The notes below the pieces were generated by a model. That model worked only from the letters and a program-made list of their open reading frames with translations. It was not told where the DNA came from and did no database searches. The position numbers and the translations under genes are program-made. Source: Herbaspirillum chlorophenolicum (GTDB lineage: Bacteria; Pseudomonadota; Gammaproteobacteria; Burkholderiales; Burkholderiaceae_D). Taken from it: DNA of 64,000 bases. Shown one piece after another: positions 32,484 through 41,374 of the stretch; positions within the stretch are counted from its first letter, which is position 1, and each line of letters opens with the position of its first letter. The stretch is taken from contig NZ_LFLT01000028.1 in the NCBI RefSeq assembly GCF_001189955.1, forward strand, positions 1-64,000, read 5' to 3'.

Positions 32484-33725
32484 ATGCCATCACAGAAGCT
32501 TCCTCGCTCCTTCTCAAACCTGGCCTGGTCGAACCTGGCCGCCCAATCGGCTGAACAGCTGAGTTTGGCTGCCGCGCCGCTAGTGGCCGTACTCGCGCTC
32601 AATGCCGGCCCGGGTGAAGTCGGCGTGCTTGCGGCCATCCAGACACTGCCCTTTCTGTTGCTGTCACTGCCCCTTGGCGTCGTCGCAGACCGCATGCCGC
32701 GGCGCTGGATCATGCTCTTCGGCGAAACGCTGCGATTTGTGTCGCTGTTGGCGCTGATGCTGATGATGGTGGCCTCCTCGCCCAATATCGCCGCACTGTC
32801 CGTTCTCGGCTTCATTGGCGCTGTCGGCACAGTCGGCTTTTCTGTGGCGGCGCCGGGGATGGTGGCATCGATGGTCCGGCGCGAGGATCTGGCGCAAGCG
32901 AACTCCCGCGTCGAGCTGGCCAGAAGCGCAGCGTATGCAGCCGGCCCGGCGATCGCCGGCGCCATCGTTTCCTGGGTAGGAACGTCGGCTGTATTCGGCT
33001 TGGCGACTGCGCTATCGGCAACCGCCATCGCACTCCTTCTCAGGCTTTCGAATCCGCCTGCTGCGCCCATCGGCAAGAAGCGCAATGTCCTGCATGAGGT
33101 GGCGGAAGGGGCGGCATTCGTGATGGGCAGCGCATTACTTCGCCCTATCCTGGCCACCGGAGTGATTTTCAACGTGTCCTGGTTTGTGCTGCAAGCAGGC
33201 TATGTCCCTTATGCCATCCACCGCCTGCAGTTGTCGCCCGGCGCCGTGGGCACGACATTGTCGTGCTATGGCGTCGGTATGCTGGCGGGGGCGTTCTGCA
33301 CGTCGCGAATAGTGCGCCGCATTCCGTTGGGACGGGCGATACAACTCGGGCCGGTCGCCGGCGTTTTTGCCATCGCCAGCCTCGCAGCTACCCTGCTATT
33401 GCCGTCAGAGTGGCTTGCGGCCATCTGTTTCTTCCTGATGGGTGCCGGGCCGATGGTGTGGACCATCACCACCACCACGCTGCGCCAGAACATGACGCCC
33501 GATGGCATGCTGGGCAGGGTCTCGGCGGTCTTCCTGACAGCCAATACGGGAGCGCGGCCTCTGGGAGCGCTGCTGGGCGGACTTGTCGGCGCGACCTGGG
33601 GAGAATCGGCATGCATTGTTGTCGCGCTCGCAGGATTTCTCATTCAAGCCGCCGTCATTCTGTTTTCTGAAGTGGCTTCTTTACGCGAATCGGATGGCCG
33701 GCTTGGGCAACGTCCGGCTCCATAG
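32484..33725 (+). CDS. Major facilitator superfamily exporter (EntS-like)
   Basis: 413 aa, 12 membrane segments. The GVVADRMPRRW loop between TM2 and TM3 is the MFS motif A (GxxxDRxxRR). The layout with GPxxxG-rich TM5 (AYAAGPAIAGAIVSW) is of the drug/siderophore exporter DHA3/EntS group. Substrate not readable. Divergent from the GNAT gene. Confidence 0.9.
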   Translation: MPSQKLPRSFSNLAWSNLAAQSAEQLSLAAAPLVAVLALNAGPGEVGVLAAIQTLPFLLLSLPLGVVADRMPRRWIMLFGETLRFVSLLALMLMMVASSPNIAALSVLGFIGAVGTVGFSVAAPGMVASMVRREDLAQANSRVELARSAAYAAGPAIAGAIVSWVGTSAVFGLATALSATAIALLLRLSNPPAAPIGKKRNVLHEVAEGAAFVMGSALLRPILATGVIFNVSWFVLQAGYVPYAIHRLQLSPGAVGTTLSCYGVGMLAGAFCTSRIVRRIPLGRAIQLGPVAGVFAIASLAATLLLPSEWLAAICFFLMGAGPMVWTITTTTLRQNMTPDGMLGRVSAVFLTANTGARPLGALLGGLVGATWGESACIVVALAGFLIQAAVILFSEVASLRESDGRLGQRPAP

Positions 33726-33754
33726 CCGGCCAATGGCCTTGGCTGCCACCGGCT

Positions 33755-34399
33755 TCACTCGTCGAGCGAGTCCCATAGCAGTCTCGAATCAAAAGTTCGT
33801 GACGCAATCATCGTCAGCAATACGACGGCGGAAAAGGACAATATCCCGGGGCCCGGTATTATTTTTGCAATATTCCCCGCTTGCACAAACGAAGTCAGAA
33901 GAATGACGACGAACACATCCAGCATCGTCCATCGGCTGACGATTTCTAGGAATCGAAATAACCGGGTCTTTTTCCGCAGATGCCAGATGGAGCGACGCTC
34001 TACCGATAACAGGAGCACTGCCAGGCTGACAATCTTCGCGAGTGGAAACATGACGCTGGTTGCCAGCATGAGTAATGCCACCAACCCGTCTCCTGCCAGC
34101 CAAAGATCAATGACCCTCGATATGATGGCGCTGTTGGTCTTCCCTGCCGAAGTTTGAATGACGGTGATGGGAAAAAGGATGGCGGGAAAGTATGCCAGCA
34201 TGGCGGCAGCCAATAGCATCCAACTGCGCGCCACGCTGTTTGTTTTGCGCTGCTGCAATTTTCTTCCGCACTGGACACACCGCAGCTGCTCCATGCTTTG
34301 CACATGAATCTGATGGCATGTCCGGCAGCTGAGCAAACCCATTTGCTTTGCCGAGCGCACGCTTGCCAACACCCGGTGATCGGATTCGCCTAGTTCCAT
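33755..34399 (-). CDS. PqiA-domain membrane protein (second half of a split PqiA)
   Basis: 214 aa. An N-terminal zinc-ribbon with two CxxC pairs (CRTC; CVQC) is followed by about four membrane segments. E. coli PqiA is one ~417-aa protein containing two such halves; here the halves are separate genes. The start overlaps the upstream gene's end by 10 bases. PqiA acts with PqiB/PqiC in envelope lipid transport; no MCE-domain PqiB gene is next to it. Confidence 0.85.
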   Translation of the reverse strand: MELGESDHRVLASVRSAKQMGLLSCRTCHQIHVQSMEQLRCVQCGRKLQQRKTNSVARSWMLLAAAMLAYFPAILFPITVIQTSAGKTNSAIISRVIDLWLAGDGLVALLMLATSVMFPLAKIVSLAVLLLSVERRSIWHLRKKTRLFRFLEIVSRWTMLDVFVVILLTSFVQAGNIAKIIPGPGILSFSAVVLLTMIASRTFDSRLLWDSLDE

Positions 34400-35025
34400 A
34401 AGTCACTGAAATCGAAGGCCAGCATTCCAGCAAGGATGACTACCAGCAGCGCCATGGAAACCGCTGCGACACCTGGAATCAACGATGCCATGGAACTCAT
34501 CTTGCCGAAGGTAACCAGCATCCCCAGCATGTAGATTTCGATCATGCTCCAAGGGCGAAGGCTGTTCAGGAACAGGACAAGGCGTCCGCTTGGCCGTCTT
34601 TTCTTCTCGTCTTTCCTGATCAGGGAAAAAGCCATCATCGACATCTCCGCCAACGGGAAAACGATTGTTGTCGCGACCAGGAAAAGCGACAACAGCGCCA
34701 TATGCTCGACATTCATCCGATCGATGCATTCCCATATCGTCGCCTCTACCTTGACGCCCTGGATGCTTATCTCGGCGATGGGATAGACGTTACTGATAAT
34801 GAAAAACGCGATGGCTGCCAGCACCAGCGATAACCGTACGTCTCGCTGTTTCATGTCGTTGCGATAGAGGACGCTGTCGCACCTGAGGCAAATGGCCGCT
34901 TCGCCGGGCAGAAGCGCCATGCGAAGGTGTATCCCGTCGCAATATCTGCAGGCGATGACGTCTTCCCGCCTGGCCTCTTCAATCCAGGCTGGCTCCTTGA
35001 CGCCATCCTTGCCAATGGTTTCCAT
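34390..35025 (-). CDS. PqiA-domain membrane protein (first half of a split PqiA)
   Basis: 211 aa. CRYC and CLRC pairs in the cytoplasmic N-terminus, then four hydrophobic segments (VLAAIAFFIISNVYPIAEI; MALLSLFLVATTIVFPLAEM; and two more), the pattern of one PqiA half. It lies 17 bases after the lipoprotein gene and overlaps the next PqiA half, so the three form an operon. Confidence 0.85.
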   Translation of the reverse strand: METIGKDGVKEPAWIEEARREDVIACRYCDGIHLRMALLPGEAAICLRCDSVLYRNDMKQRDVRLSLVLAAIAFFIISNVYPIAEISIQGVKVEATIWECIDRMNVEHMALLSLFLVATTIVFPLAEMSMMAFSLIRKDEKKRRPSGRLVLFLNSLRPWSMIEIYMLGMLVTFGKMSSMASLIPGVAAVSMALLVVILAGMLAFDFSDLWN

Positions 35026-35042
35026 CGCTCTGCACGGAGATA

Positions 35043-35708
35043 TCAGCGCAACTGTGCCATCAGCGCTGTTGCGCCTTTGTCGATGCCGGCCTTTGACGCG
35101 CTAAGCGCCCCCATGCTTGCGCCGATGTCCCACGGCTTTGGATATTGCTTTGTGATGAAGGCCTTGAGCAATCGCTTGTCGCCGGCATCGTAGATCTCAA
35201 CGGCGTAGATGACGGAGCCGCCAATCAACGCTTCGCGGTCGCGGGCATTCTGTATCGCGTTGTAGATCCCGCCACCGATATCGAAGCGGGTAAACGTCGA
35301 TAGCACCGCCGTATTGGTCTGCGCACCGGTGAGGGTGAGCTTGACCAGCAGGGTCTTCTCCTGCGGTGCATCCGCCAGCGTGAATCTGCTGCGCAGCGCT
35401 TCGATAAACTTCTGCTGCATGTAAGTGGCCAAGCTCGCCTTGTCTTCCTCTGCCATGCTCCCGAATTGGTTATCGCCACCCCGATAGATCGTCACCGGCG
35501 CCACCATGACCGCACGATAGCGGTTCCATTCAACCGGCTGGTCATAGGCGTACGGTACCCGGCCGGTGCCATCGCCGGCGTTTGCGGCGAGCGCGCCGGC
35601 CGAGTCGATTCCACTATATTTCACTGGATCTGGGCTGGCACATGCTGCCAACAGGGCGCACAGGAGCGCGATGAAGCCCGATCGCTTCACCGTAAGAATA
35701 GAACGCAT
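35043..35708 (-). CDS. Lipoprotein, DUF3313-like
   Basis: 221 aa from 35708 (AGGAA upstream). The signal ends with a lipobox LLAAC (Cys ~20), so the mature protein is lipid-anchored. The body (YRAVMVAPVTIYRG, VKLTLTGAQTNTAVLSTFTRFDIGG, GGSVIYAVEIYDAGDKRLLKAFI) resembles the DUF3313 outer-membrane lipoproteins. First gene of the operon with the two PqiA halves; it could stand in for the lipoprotein PqiC, but that is inference. Confidence 0.83.
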   Translation of the reverse strand: MRSILTVKRSGFIALLCALLAACASPDPVKYSGIDSAGALAANAGDGTGRVPYAYDQPVEWNRYRAVMVAPVTIYRGGDNQFGSMAEEDKASLATYMQQKFIEALRSRFTLADAPQEKTLLVKLTLTGAQTNTAVLSTFTRFDIGGGIYNAIQNARDREALIGGSVIYAVEIYDAGDKRLLKAFITKQYPKPWDIGASMGALSASKAGIDKGATALMAQLR

Positions 35709-36068
35709 TTCAGGATTCCTTTGCTGATGCTCTACAAGCGCCCGGTCTCGTCGCGAGCAAAGCTTGTAAGTGATATTGGATGCCATCGCTTGCCCTCCGA
35801 CCCTTCAGGTGCACAACCCAGGAGAAGAGCGAAGAACCCACAGCGGCAAGGCAAATGAACTATATCAGCTTATTTTCAAAATGCAAACCGTCCAGACGGT
35901 TTTTATTGTAACCATGGTTTTCCCATGCAGTGAGCCATCATCGGGATGTCACCGTTTTTTCTGAACAGGGATTGAAAAACCGCAGACAGGGCCATCAGCA
36001 TGCTTCTTGCCTGGCTCGTCTGGCGTTTAAGCCTGCGGCGACAAAAACGCCTTCACAGGTACGCGGGG
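35709..36068. other. Intergenic region with a palindrome, upstream of the lipoprotein-pqiA operon
   Basis: No gene seen. AAACCGTC-CA-GACGGTTT at 35885-35902, followed by TTATT, lies about 180 bases upstream of the lipoprotein start and 167 bases beyond the tetR end. It is a candidate TetR operator or a terminator-like hairpin. Confidence 0.5.
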
Positions 36069-36665
36069 TTACTTGGCGGCAGGCTTGCTCTTGCCCTTCT
36101 TGCGAGCCGGTTCCTGCCAGCGCGGATCGTTGAGCAGCAGGTCGAAATAGTGCTCGCGCTCCTCATCTGTCAATGGACACATATTGAACAAGGATGTCCA
36201 CAGCAAGCCCCTTGCAGCGGTCCAGCGCAGAATCGCAAGCTCAGGATCGGGAGATTCGTTCCTGATCGCGGCGATGTTGACGGCATCGGCGGCCCGCAAC
36301 CCGTCAAGCAGCGATGGCTGCTCGCTAATGGCGCCCAGGATCGCCAATGCAACGGATTGGGGTTGCTTCGTCGCCTCGCGCAGGATCGAAATCTGCGTTG
36401 CCAGGGAGGGTTCGGATGACTCTTTGCCTTTGTTCTCCAGGAAATCGCGTGCGAACTTGGCATATTGCGTACGCTGGTTATCCAGAAGCGCAATCAAAAC
36501 GGCCTGCTTGGTCCGAAAGTGATGCAGCACCCCGCCTTTGCTGATTCCCGCCTCTTTGGCGATCGCATCAATCGTCAGGCGGGTTGCCCCATCGCGCGAA
36601 ATGACCGAAAGCGCTGCCTGGATGATGAGTTGCCTCGTTTTTTCTGAGCGCGCAGTGTTTTCCAT
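36069..36665 (-). CDS. TetR-family transcriptional regulator
   Basis: 198 aa. HTH: SRDGATRLTIDAIAKEAGISKGGVLHHFRTKQAVLIALL near residues 19-57. The C-terminal ligand domain is of the TetR_C_37-like sort with a Lys-rich tail (RKKGKSKPAAK). It usually represses adjacent envelope or efflux genes; the palindrome at 35885-35902 and the operon beyond it are possible targets. Confidence 0.92.
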   Translation of the reverse strand: MENTARSEKTRQLIIQAALSVISRDGATRLTIDAIAKEAGISKGGVLHHFRTKQAVLIALLDNQRTQYAKFARDFLENKGKESSEPSLATQISILREATKQPQSVALAILGAISEQPSLLDGLRAADAVNIAAIRNESPDPELAILRWTAARGLLWTSLFNMCPLTDEEREHYFDLLLNDPRWQEPARKKGKSKPAAK

Positions 36666-36963
36666 AATCTACTTGCTGCTGTGGCCATCCACAAAGTACA
36701 GGACGATAGCTTTATATCGGCAACGGCGCAAGCCGCCGCCGGATGGCGGACACAGGGTCGGAACAAGCAATGGCAAGGTCTTGCGGAGGCTGGGCCTGGT
36801 GCGCTTGAGGAATAGAAATCCATAGACAAAACCAATCAATTTCAGCCAACACTATCGATTGGACGAATGTTTCTCAACTGCGTAAAGTCCCCGCCAATCA
36901 CCGAAGAAAAAAATTCCAATATTCAAGCGACGGCCTCAGGCCGCACACGAGAGACTGGTTTTC

Positions 36964-37791
36964 ATGCATTCAAGCGTATCCACCGCCGGCGCCGAAAAAA
37001 TCATCCGGGTCGACAGCCATACCCACATCATGCTTCGCGATGCCGAATTGGTCGCCGGCCGCCACTCCGAACCCAAGCGGGACATCACGGCAGAAGAGTT
37101 GCTCGCCCTGTTCGATCAGCACGGCATCACACATGGCGTGCTGACCCAACCCAGCTTTTACGGAACGGACAATGCATTGCTGCTTTCCGCCCTCAAGCGC
37201 TACCCGGACAGATTGCGCGGCACCGCCATCGTCGCCCCCGACATCGCGGAGCAGGCGCTTGCCGGCCTGTACAGTGGCGGCATCCGCGGCTTGAGGCTGA
37301 ACTGGCTGCGCAAGGACGACCTGCCCGACGCCGCCGGCAAAGCGTACCAGCGGCTCTTTGGCCTGGCGCGTGAAGCCGGCATGCATATCGAGCTTTACAT
37401 CGAAGGCGCAAAGATGCCGCAAGTGCTGCGCTCGATCCGGCACAGCGGCGTCGCCGTAGTGGTCGACCATTTCGGCTCGCCAGAACCCGACAGCGGCATC
37501 AACGGCGAAGGATTCCAGGCCGTGCTCGCAGGCGTGCGCGACGGCAATACCTGGGTCAAGCTCTCGGCGCCGTATCGCCTGGGCGGCATGCCCGCCGACG
37601 GCTACGTGCAGGCGCTGCTGCAAGCCGGCGGCCCCTCGCAGCTCATGTGGGGCAGCGATTGGCCGTGGGTATCGCATGAAGATACCCAATCCTACGCGCA
37701 GTGCCTGGCCGACTTTGAGAGATGGGTGCCGGATGCCCGGCAACGCCTCACCATCTGGCGCGATACGCCGCAACGGCTTTTCGGATTCTGA
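36964..37791 (+). CDS. Amidohydrolase-2 family hydrolase (PDC-lactonase-like)
   Basis: 275 aa, TIM-barrel metal hydrolase. The DSHTHIM segment supplies the HxH pair; HIELYIEGAKMP and VVVDHFGSPEPD carry later ligands; MWGSDWPW has the catalytic Asp. This pattern is that of 2-pyrone-4,6-dicarboxylate hydrolase (LigI) and related lactonases that open carboxylated lactones. It is followed by an ACS-type carrier and a lyase of the isocitrate-lyase family, suggesting a route for a di- or tricarboxylate-type substrate. The exact substrate is not readable. Start at 36964. Confidence 0.85.
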   Translation: MHSSVSTAGAEKIIRVDSHTHIMLRDAELVAGRHSEPKRDITAEELLALFDQHGITHGVLTQPSFYGTDNALLLSALKRYPDRLRGTAIVAPDIAEQALAGLYSGGIRGLRLNWLRKDDLPDAAGKAYQRLFGLAREAGMHIELYIEGAKMPQVLRSIRHSGVAVVVDHFGSPEPDSGINGEGFQAVLAGVRDGNTWVKLSAPYRLGGMPADGYVQALLQAGGPSQLMWGSDWPWVSHEDTQSYAQCLADFERWVPDARQRLTIWRDTPQRLFGF

Positions 37792-37856
37792 ACCCGCCGG
37801 TGGCGACGGCAAACGCCGCCACCGGCAATCAATATAATTTCACAGGGAGACATCAC

Positions 37857-39164
37857 ATGGAGCAGCACGACAACCTTGCGCGCGCAGAGGCAGAGCGGGC
37901 CGTCATCAAGAAGGTGGCCTGGCGCTTCCTGCCCGTCCTCATCCTCGGCTACCTGCTGAACTACATGGATCGCACCAACGTCGGTTTTGCGGCCCTGACG
38001 ATGAACAAGGACCTCGGCCTGACGGCCAGCCAGTTCGGTTTCGGCGCCGGCATCTTCTTCCTGGCCTACAGCCTGTTCGAAGTGCCCAGCAATCTCATGC
38101 TGTTTCGCGTTGGCGCCCGGCTCTGGCTCGCGCGCATCATGATTACCTGGGGCCTTTGTTCCGCCGTCATGGCGCTCGTCATCGGCCCCTACAGCTACTA
38201 TGCCGCGCGCCTCCTGCTCGGCCTGTCCGAAGCCGGCTTCTTTCCGGGCGTGACGTTCTTCCTGTCGAGCTGGTTCCCTGCCCGCTACCGCACCACCATC
38301 CTGGCGTGGTTCCTGCTGGCGGTGCCGCTGTCCTCGCTGGTCGGCGGCCCGCTCTCCGGTGCGCTCCTGCTGCTTGACGGCGTATGGGGCATGGCCGGCT
38401 GGAAATGGATGTTCCTGGTCGAAGGCCTGCCGACGGCGCTGGTCGGCATCTGGGCCCTGTACGTCCTGGCCGACAGTCCTGGGAAGGCGGCGTGGCTGTC
38501 CCCATCCGAACGCACGCTGATGAACGAGATGCTGCAAGGCGAAAAACGCGCCAAACCCCGCAAGGATTTCGCCACCGCATTGCGGGACCCGCGCGTCCAC
38601 GTGCTGGCCTTGATTCAATTCGGTTTCACCGTGGGCTCATACGGCGTCGGCGTCTGGATGCCGCTGATTCTCAAGCAGTTCCTTTCCTCCCCGCTGGAAA
38701 TCGGCCTGGTGTCCGCCATCCCCTACGCCTTCGCCTGCGTTGCAATGCTGCTGTGGGCCAAGCATTCGGACCGCACCGGCAATTCGCTGGGCAACCTGGG
38801 CATGAGCTGCGCATTGGGGGCCGTTGGACTGGCATTCTCGGTGTTCGCCCACTCGACTGTCGCCTCGATGGTTGGCCTCACTTTGGCGCTGGTCGGCGTC
38901 ACGTCGGCACGCGCCATTTTCTGGGCGATCCCCGGCCGTATCATGACTGGCGTCGGCGCCGCAGCCGGTTTCGCGTACATTAACTGCATCGCCGCATTGG
39001 GCGGTTTCGCCGGCCCGTATGTCATCGGCTGGGCGAAGGAAGAGACCGGCAGTTTCGCCGCAGGCCTGGGCGTCATGGGTGCAGTGCTGGTCGTGACGGT
39101 ATTGCTGGTCCTGCCGCTGCGCCACTTCCAGCGGCAGGCGGCTGCGGCCACCAGCTCCACTTGA
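37857..39164 (+). CDS. MFS carboxylate transporter, anion:cation symporter (ACS) family
   Basis: 435 aa, 12 membrane segments. ILGYLLNYMDRTNVGFAAL in TM1 and LLGLSEAGFFPGVTFFLSSWFP in TM4 are signatures of the ACS/tartrate-phthalate-type carriers. The start at 37857 (MEQHDN) has AGGGAGA upstream. Probably brings in the substrate of the flanking amidohydrolase and lyase. Confidence 0.92.
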   Translation: MEQHDNLARAEAERAVIKKVAWRFLPVLILGYLLNYMDRTNVGFAALTMNKDLGLTASQFGFGAGIFFLAYSLFEVPSNLMLFRVGARLWLARIMITWGLCSAVMALVIGPYSYYAARLLLGLSEAGFFPGVTFFLSSWFPARYRTTILAWFLLAVPLSSLVGGPLSGALLLLDGVWGMAGWKWMFLVEGLPTALVGIWALYVLADSPGKAAWLSPSERTLMNEMLQGEKRAKPRKDFATALRDPRVHVLALIQFGFTVGSYGVGVWMPLILKQFLSSPLEIGLVSAIPYAFACVAMLLWAKHSDRTGNSLGNLGMSCALGAVGLAFSVFAHSTVASMVGLTLALVGVTSARAIFWAIPGRIMTGVGAAAGFAYINCIAALGGFAGPYVIGWAKEETGSFAAGLGVMGAVLVVTVLLVLPLRHFQRQAAAATSST

Positions 39165-39208
39165 TCGTAGAACCTGCCGCCAAGGCCAACCTTCATAAAG
39201 GAAACATG

Positions 39209-40084
39209 ATGGATTCTTCAAAGCGACGCGCGCTGTTCCGCCTGATGGTCGAGGAACGAAAAGGCCTGCTGATGCCAGGCGCTTTCAATGCCCTCAGCGC
39301 CCGGGTGGCTACGGATGCCGGATTCAAGTCCTTGTACCTGAGCGGCGCCGGAGTCACCAACATGTACCTCGGCATGCCCGACCTGAGCTTCATCGGCTTG
39401 TCCGACATGGCCGACCACACCAGCCGGGTGCGCGATGCGGTTTCGCTGCCCTTGCTGGTCGACGCCGATACCGGCTACGGCAATGCGGTGAATGTGGCCT
39501 TCGCGGTCCGCACGCTGGAACGCGCCGGCGCCGATGCCATCCAGCTCGAAGACCAGGTCAATCCGAAAAAATGCGGCCACTTCAATGGCAAGGACGTCAT
39601 CGGCACCGATGAAATGGTGGGCAAGATCCGCGCCGCGGTAGACGCGCGCACCGATCCGAACCTGCTGATTGTCGCCCGTACCGACGCTTGCGCGATCCAC
39701 GGCTACCAGGCTGCCATCGACCGTGCCCATGCATTCGCCGAAGCCGGCGCCGACGTGCTGTTCGTGGAAGCGGTTGAGTCCCTGGAAGAAGTCGAAGCGA
39801 TGCCATCGCTGTTGCCGCGGCCGCTGCTGATGAATATCGTCATTGGCGGCAAGACGCCGGCACTGCCCCAGGCGAGATTGGCGGAACTGGGCTTCGGCAT
39901 CGTCCTGTACGCCAACGCCGGCTTGCAAGGCGCCGTTCTGGGCATGCAAAAAGCGTTCGCGACACTGGGAGCGACAGGCATGCTGGAAGAAAATCCCGAA
40001 CTGGTCGTTCCCTTCGCGGAGCGCCAGCGCCTGGTCGACAAGGCGCGTTACGACGCCATGGAAAAGCGCTACGCAGCCCCCTGA
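39209..40084 (+). CDS. Isocitrate lyase/PEP mutase-family lyase (methylisocitrate lyase/2,3-dimethylmalate lyase-like)
   Basis: 291 aa. VDADTGYGNAVNV holds the Mg-binding Asp residues; QLEDQVNPKKCGHFNGKDV carries the KKCGH loop with the catalytic Cys of true C-C lyases, so a lyase is more likely than a mutase. VARTDACAIHGY completes the barrel motifs. It would split a malate- or isocitrate-like product into pyruvate/oxaloacetate plus another acid. Of two adjacent ATGs the second (39209) is better spaced to AAAGGA. Ends 26 bases before a convergent lysR. Confidence 0.88.
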   Translation: MDSSKRRALFRLMVEERKGLLMPGAFNALSARVATDAGFKSLYLSGAGVTNMYLGMPDLSFIGLSDMADHTSRVRDAVSLPLLVDADTGYGNAVNVAFAVRTLERAGADAIQLEDQVNPKKCGHFNGKDVIGTDEMVGKIRAAVDARTDPNLLIVARTDACAIHGYQAAIDRAHAFAEAGADVLFVEAVESLEEVEAMPSLLPRPLLMNIVIGGKTPALPQARLAELGFGIVLYANAGLQGAVLGMQKAFATLGATGMLEENPELVVPFAERQRLVDKARYDAMEKRYAAP

Positions 40085-40096
40085 AAAAGACGACCC

Positions 40097-40125
40097 CGCA
40101 ACCCGCGTGTCAGACGCGGGTTGCG
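40097..40125. terminator. Strong hairpin at the junction of convergent lyase and lysR genes
   Basis: CGCAACCCGCGT, GTCAG loop, ACGCGGGTTGCG: a 12-bp perfect stem that overlaps the last codons of lysR. Confidence 0.6.
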
Positions 40126-41033
40126 ATTGGCGTAACGCCCATCCCTGCCTCGGCAATCACGTTACGCGCGATGTCGATCACCACCTGGCTTGCCCGCCCC
40201 TCCGCCTTCGCCCGGTACGCGGCATACACCACCAATGGCGCGAACGCCGGCGTCGCACGCAGCCGGACAATACTGCCATCGGCCAGTTCGCTGGTGACCA
40301 GGCATGCCGGCAACACACTGGCAGCCACTCCGGTACGCACGAGACGCACCAGGGTCGCCATGTCATTGCAGGTATCCAGGGCCGGCAGCGGAATCTTGGC
40401 GGCGGCGAACCATTCACCGATGATGTTATGAAACGGCGATGACTGCGGCATCGTCACGATGCGGCGGCCGAGCAGGTCTTTGGCGTACAGGGTACGCGAC
40501 TTCCCACCCGGCGCCTTCTGGGCGAACCAGCCGATTTCAAAGGAGGCCAGCTCCTCGACCGTGTACCGGTTGCCAATGGGCGCATCGACCAGGAAAGCGA
40601 TATCGAGCTTTTGGGCATCGAGCAACTGGCGCAAGGCGGCACTGTTGTTGATGGTCAGTTCGACATGCAGGGTGGGATGGCGCTGCTCCAATGCCGCGAG
40701 CAGCGCGGGCAGGCAGCTCAAGGCGATCGTGTTGGAAGCGCCAAGGCGCAAGGAACCGGTCAACGGATCGCCGCTGGTCAGCCGGCGCTCCATCTCCTGC
40801 AGCACATCGAAGCCGCGCTGGACGTATTGCAGGGCAATCTGGCCGGACTCCGATAGCTTGACGCCTCCCTTGCCGCGGACAAAGAGGCTGCAACCCAGGG
40901 CGGATTCCAGTTCCTTTATGCGCTGGGAGATCGACGGTTGCGTGATGCCCAGCCGATCGGCTGCCTCGCGGAATGAACCCGCATCACTGATTGCGAGGAA
41001 AGCCTCCATCTGGGCAACGGTGTAATGTTTCAT
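40110..41033 (-). CDS. LysR-family transcriptional regulator
   Basis: 307 aa from ATG at 41033 (MKHYTVAQMEAFLAISDAG). HTH: GSFREAADRLGITQPSISQRIKELESALG. The effector domain follows. Convergent to the amidohydrolase-MFS-lyase unit, which it probably controls; no operator was identified. Confidence 0.92.
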   Translation of the reverse strand: MKHYTVAQMEAFLAISDAGSFREAADRLGITQPSISQRIKELESALGCSLFVRGKGGVKLSESGQIALQYVQRGFDVLQEMERRLTSGDPLTGSLRLGASNTIALSCLPALLAALEQRHPTLHVELTINNSAALRQLLDAQKLDIAFLVDAPIGNRYTVEELASFEIGWFAQKAPGGKSRTLYAKDLLGRRIVTMPQSSPFHNIIGEWFAAAKIPLPALDTCNDMATLVRLVRTGVAASVLPACLVTSELADGSIVRLRATPAFAPLVVYAAYRAKAEGRASQVVIDIARNVIAEAGMGVTPIATRV

Positions 41034-41374
41034 GGCGCCGGTAAGCTGAACGGGATGATATTGTCCGTCACTGCCGGATGCTTGCCAATACAAGAATCGG
41101 CTGTGCGCCAATATGCAGCCCGCTATGGCTCGTAATGCCGTTCAGTTAAGCCGCGCCTTCCTGACGAGTCGTCCTGGCTAAAGTCGGGACCCAATGACTT
41201 TAGTCGCGCATCGGTGGCCATCGAACGATGCCGTTCCCTGACTTTCATCAGGGCGACGGTAATTATTTACAACGAGAAGAACAGGCCTGACCATATCGAA
41301 AAAAAGCCCGCCATTTGGCGGGCCAAAACAACGACATCACTCTGCTCGCAAGTGCCGCTTGCTAAATTGAAGCG
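41034..41374. other. Intergenic region between lysR and the formaldehyde dehydrogenase gene
   Basis: No gene seen. It holds the lysR promoter and the fdhA terminator at 41301-41323. Confidence 0.6.
41301..41323 (-). terminator. Rho-independent terminator of fdhA
   Basis: On the minus strand GCCCGCCA-AA-TGGCGGGC (41323-41306) followed by seven T. Confidence 0.88.
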
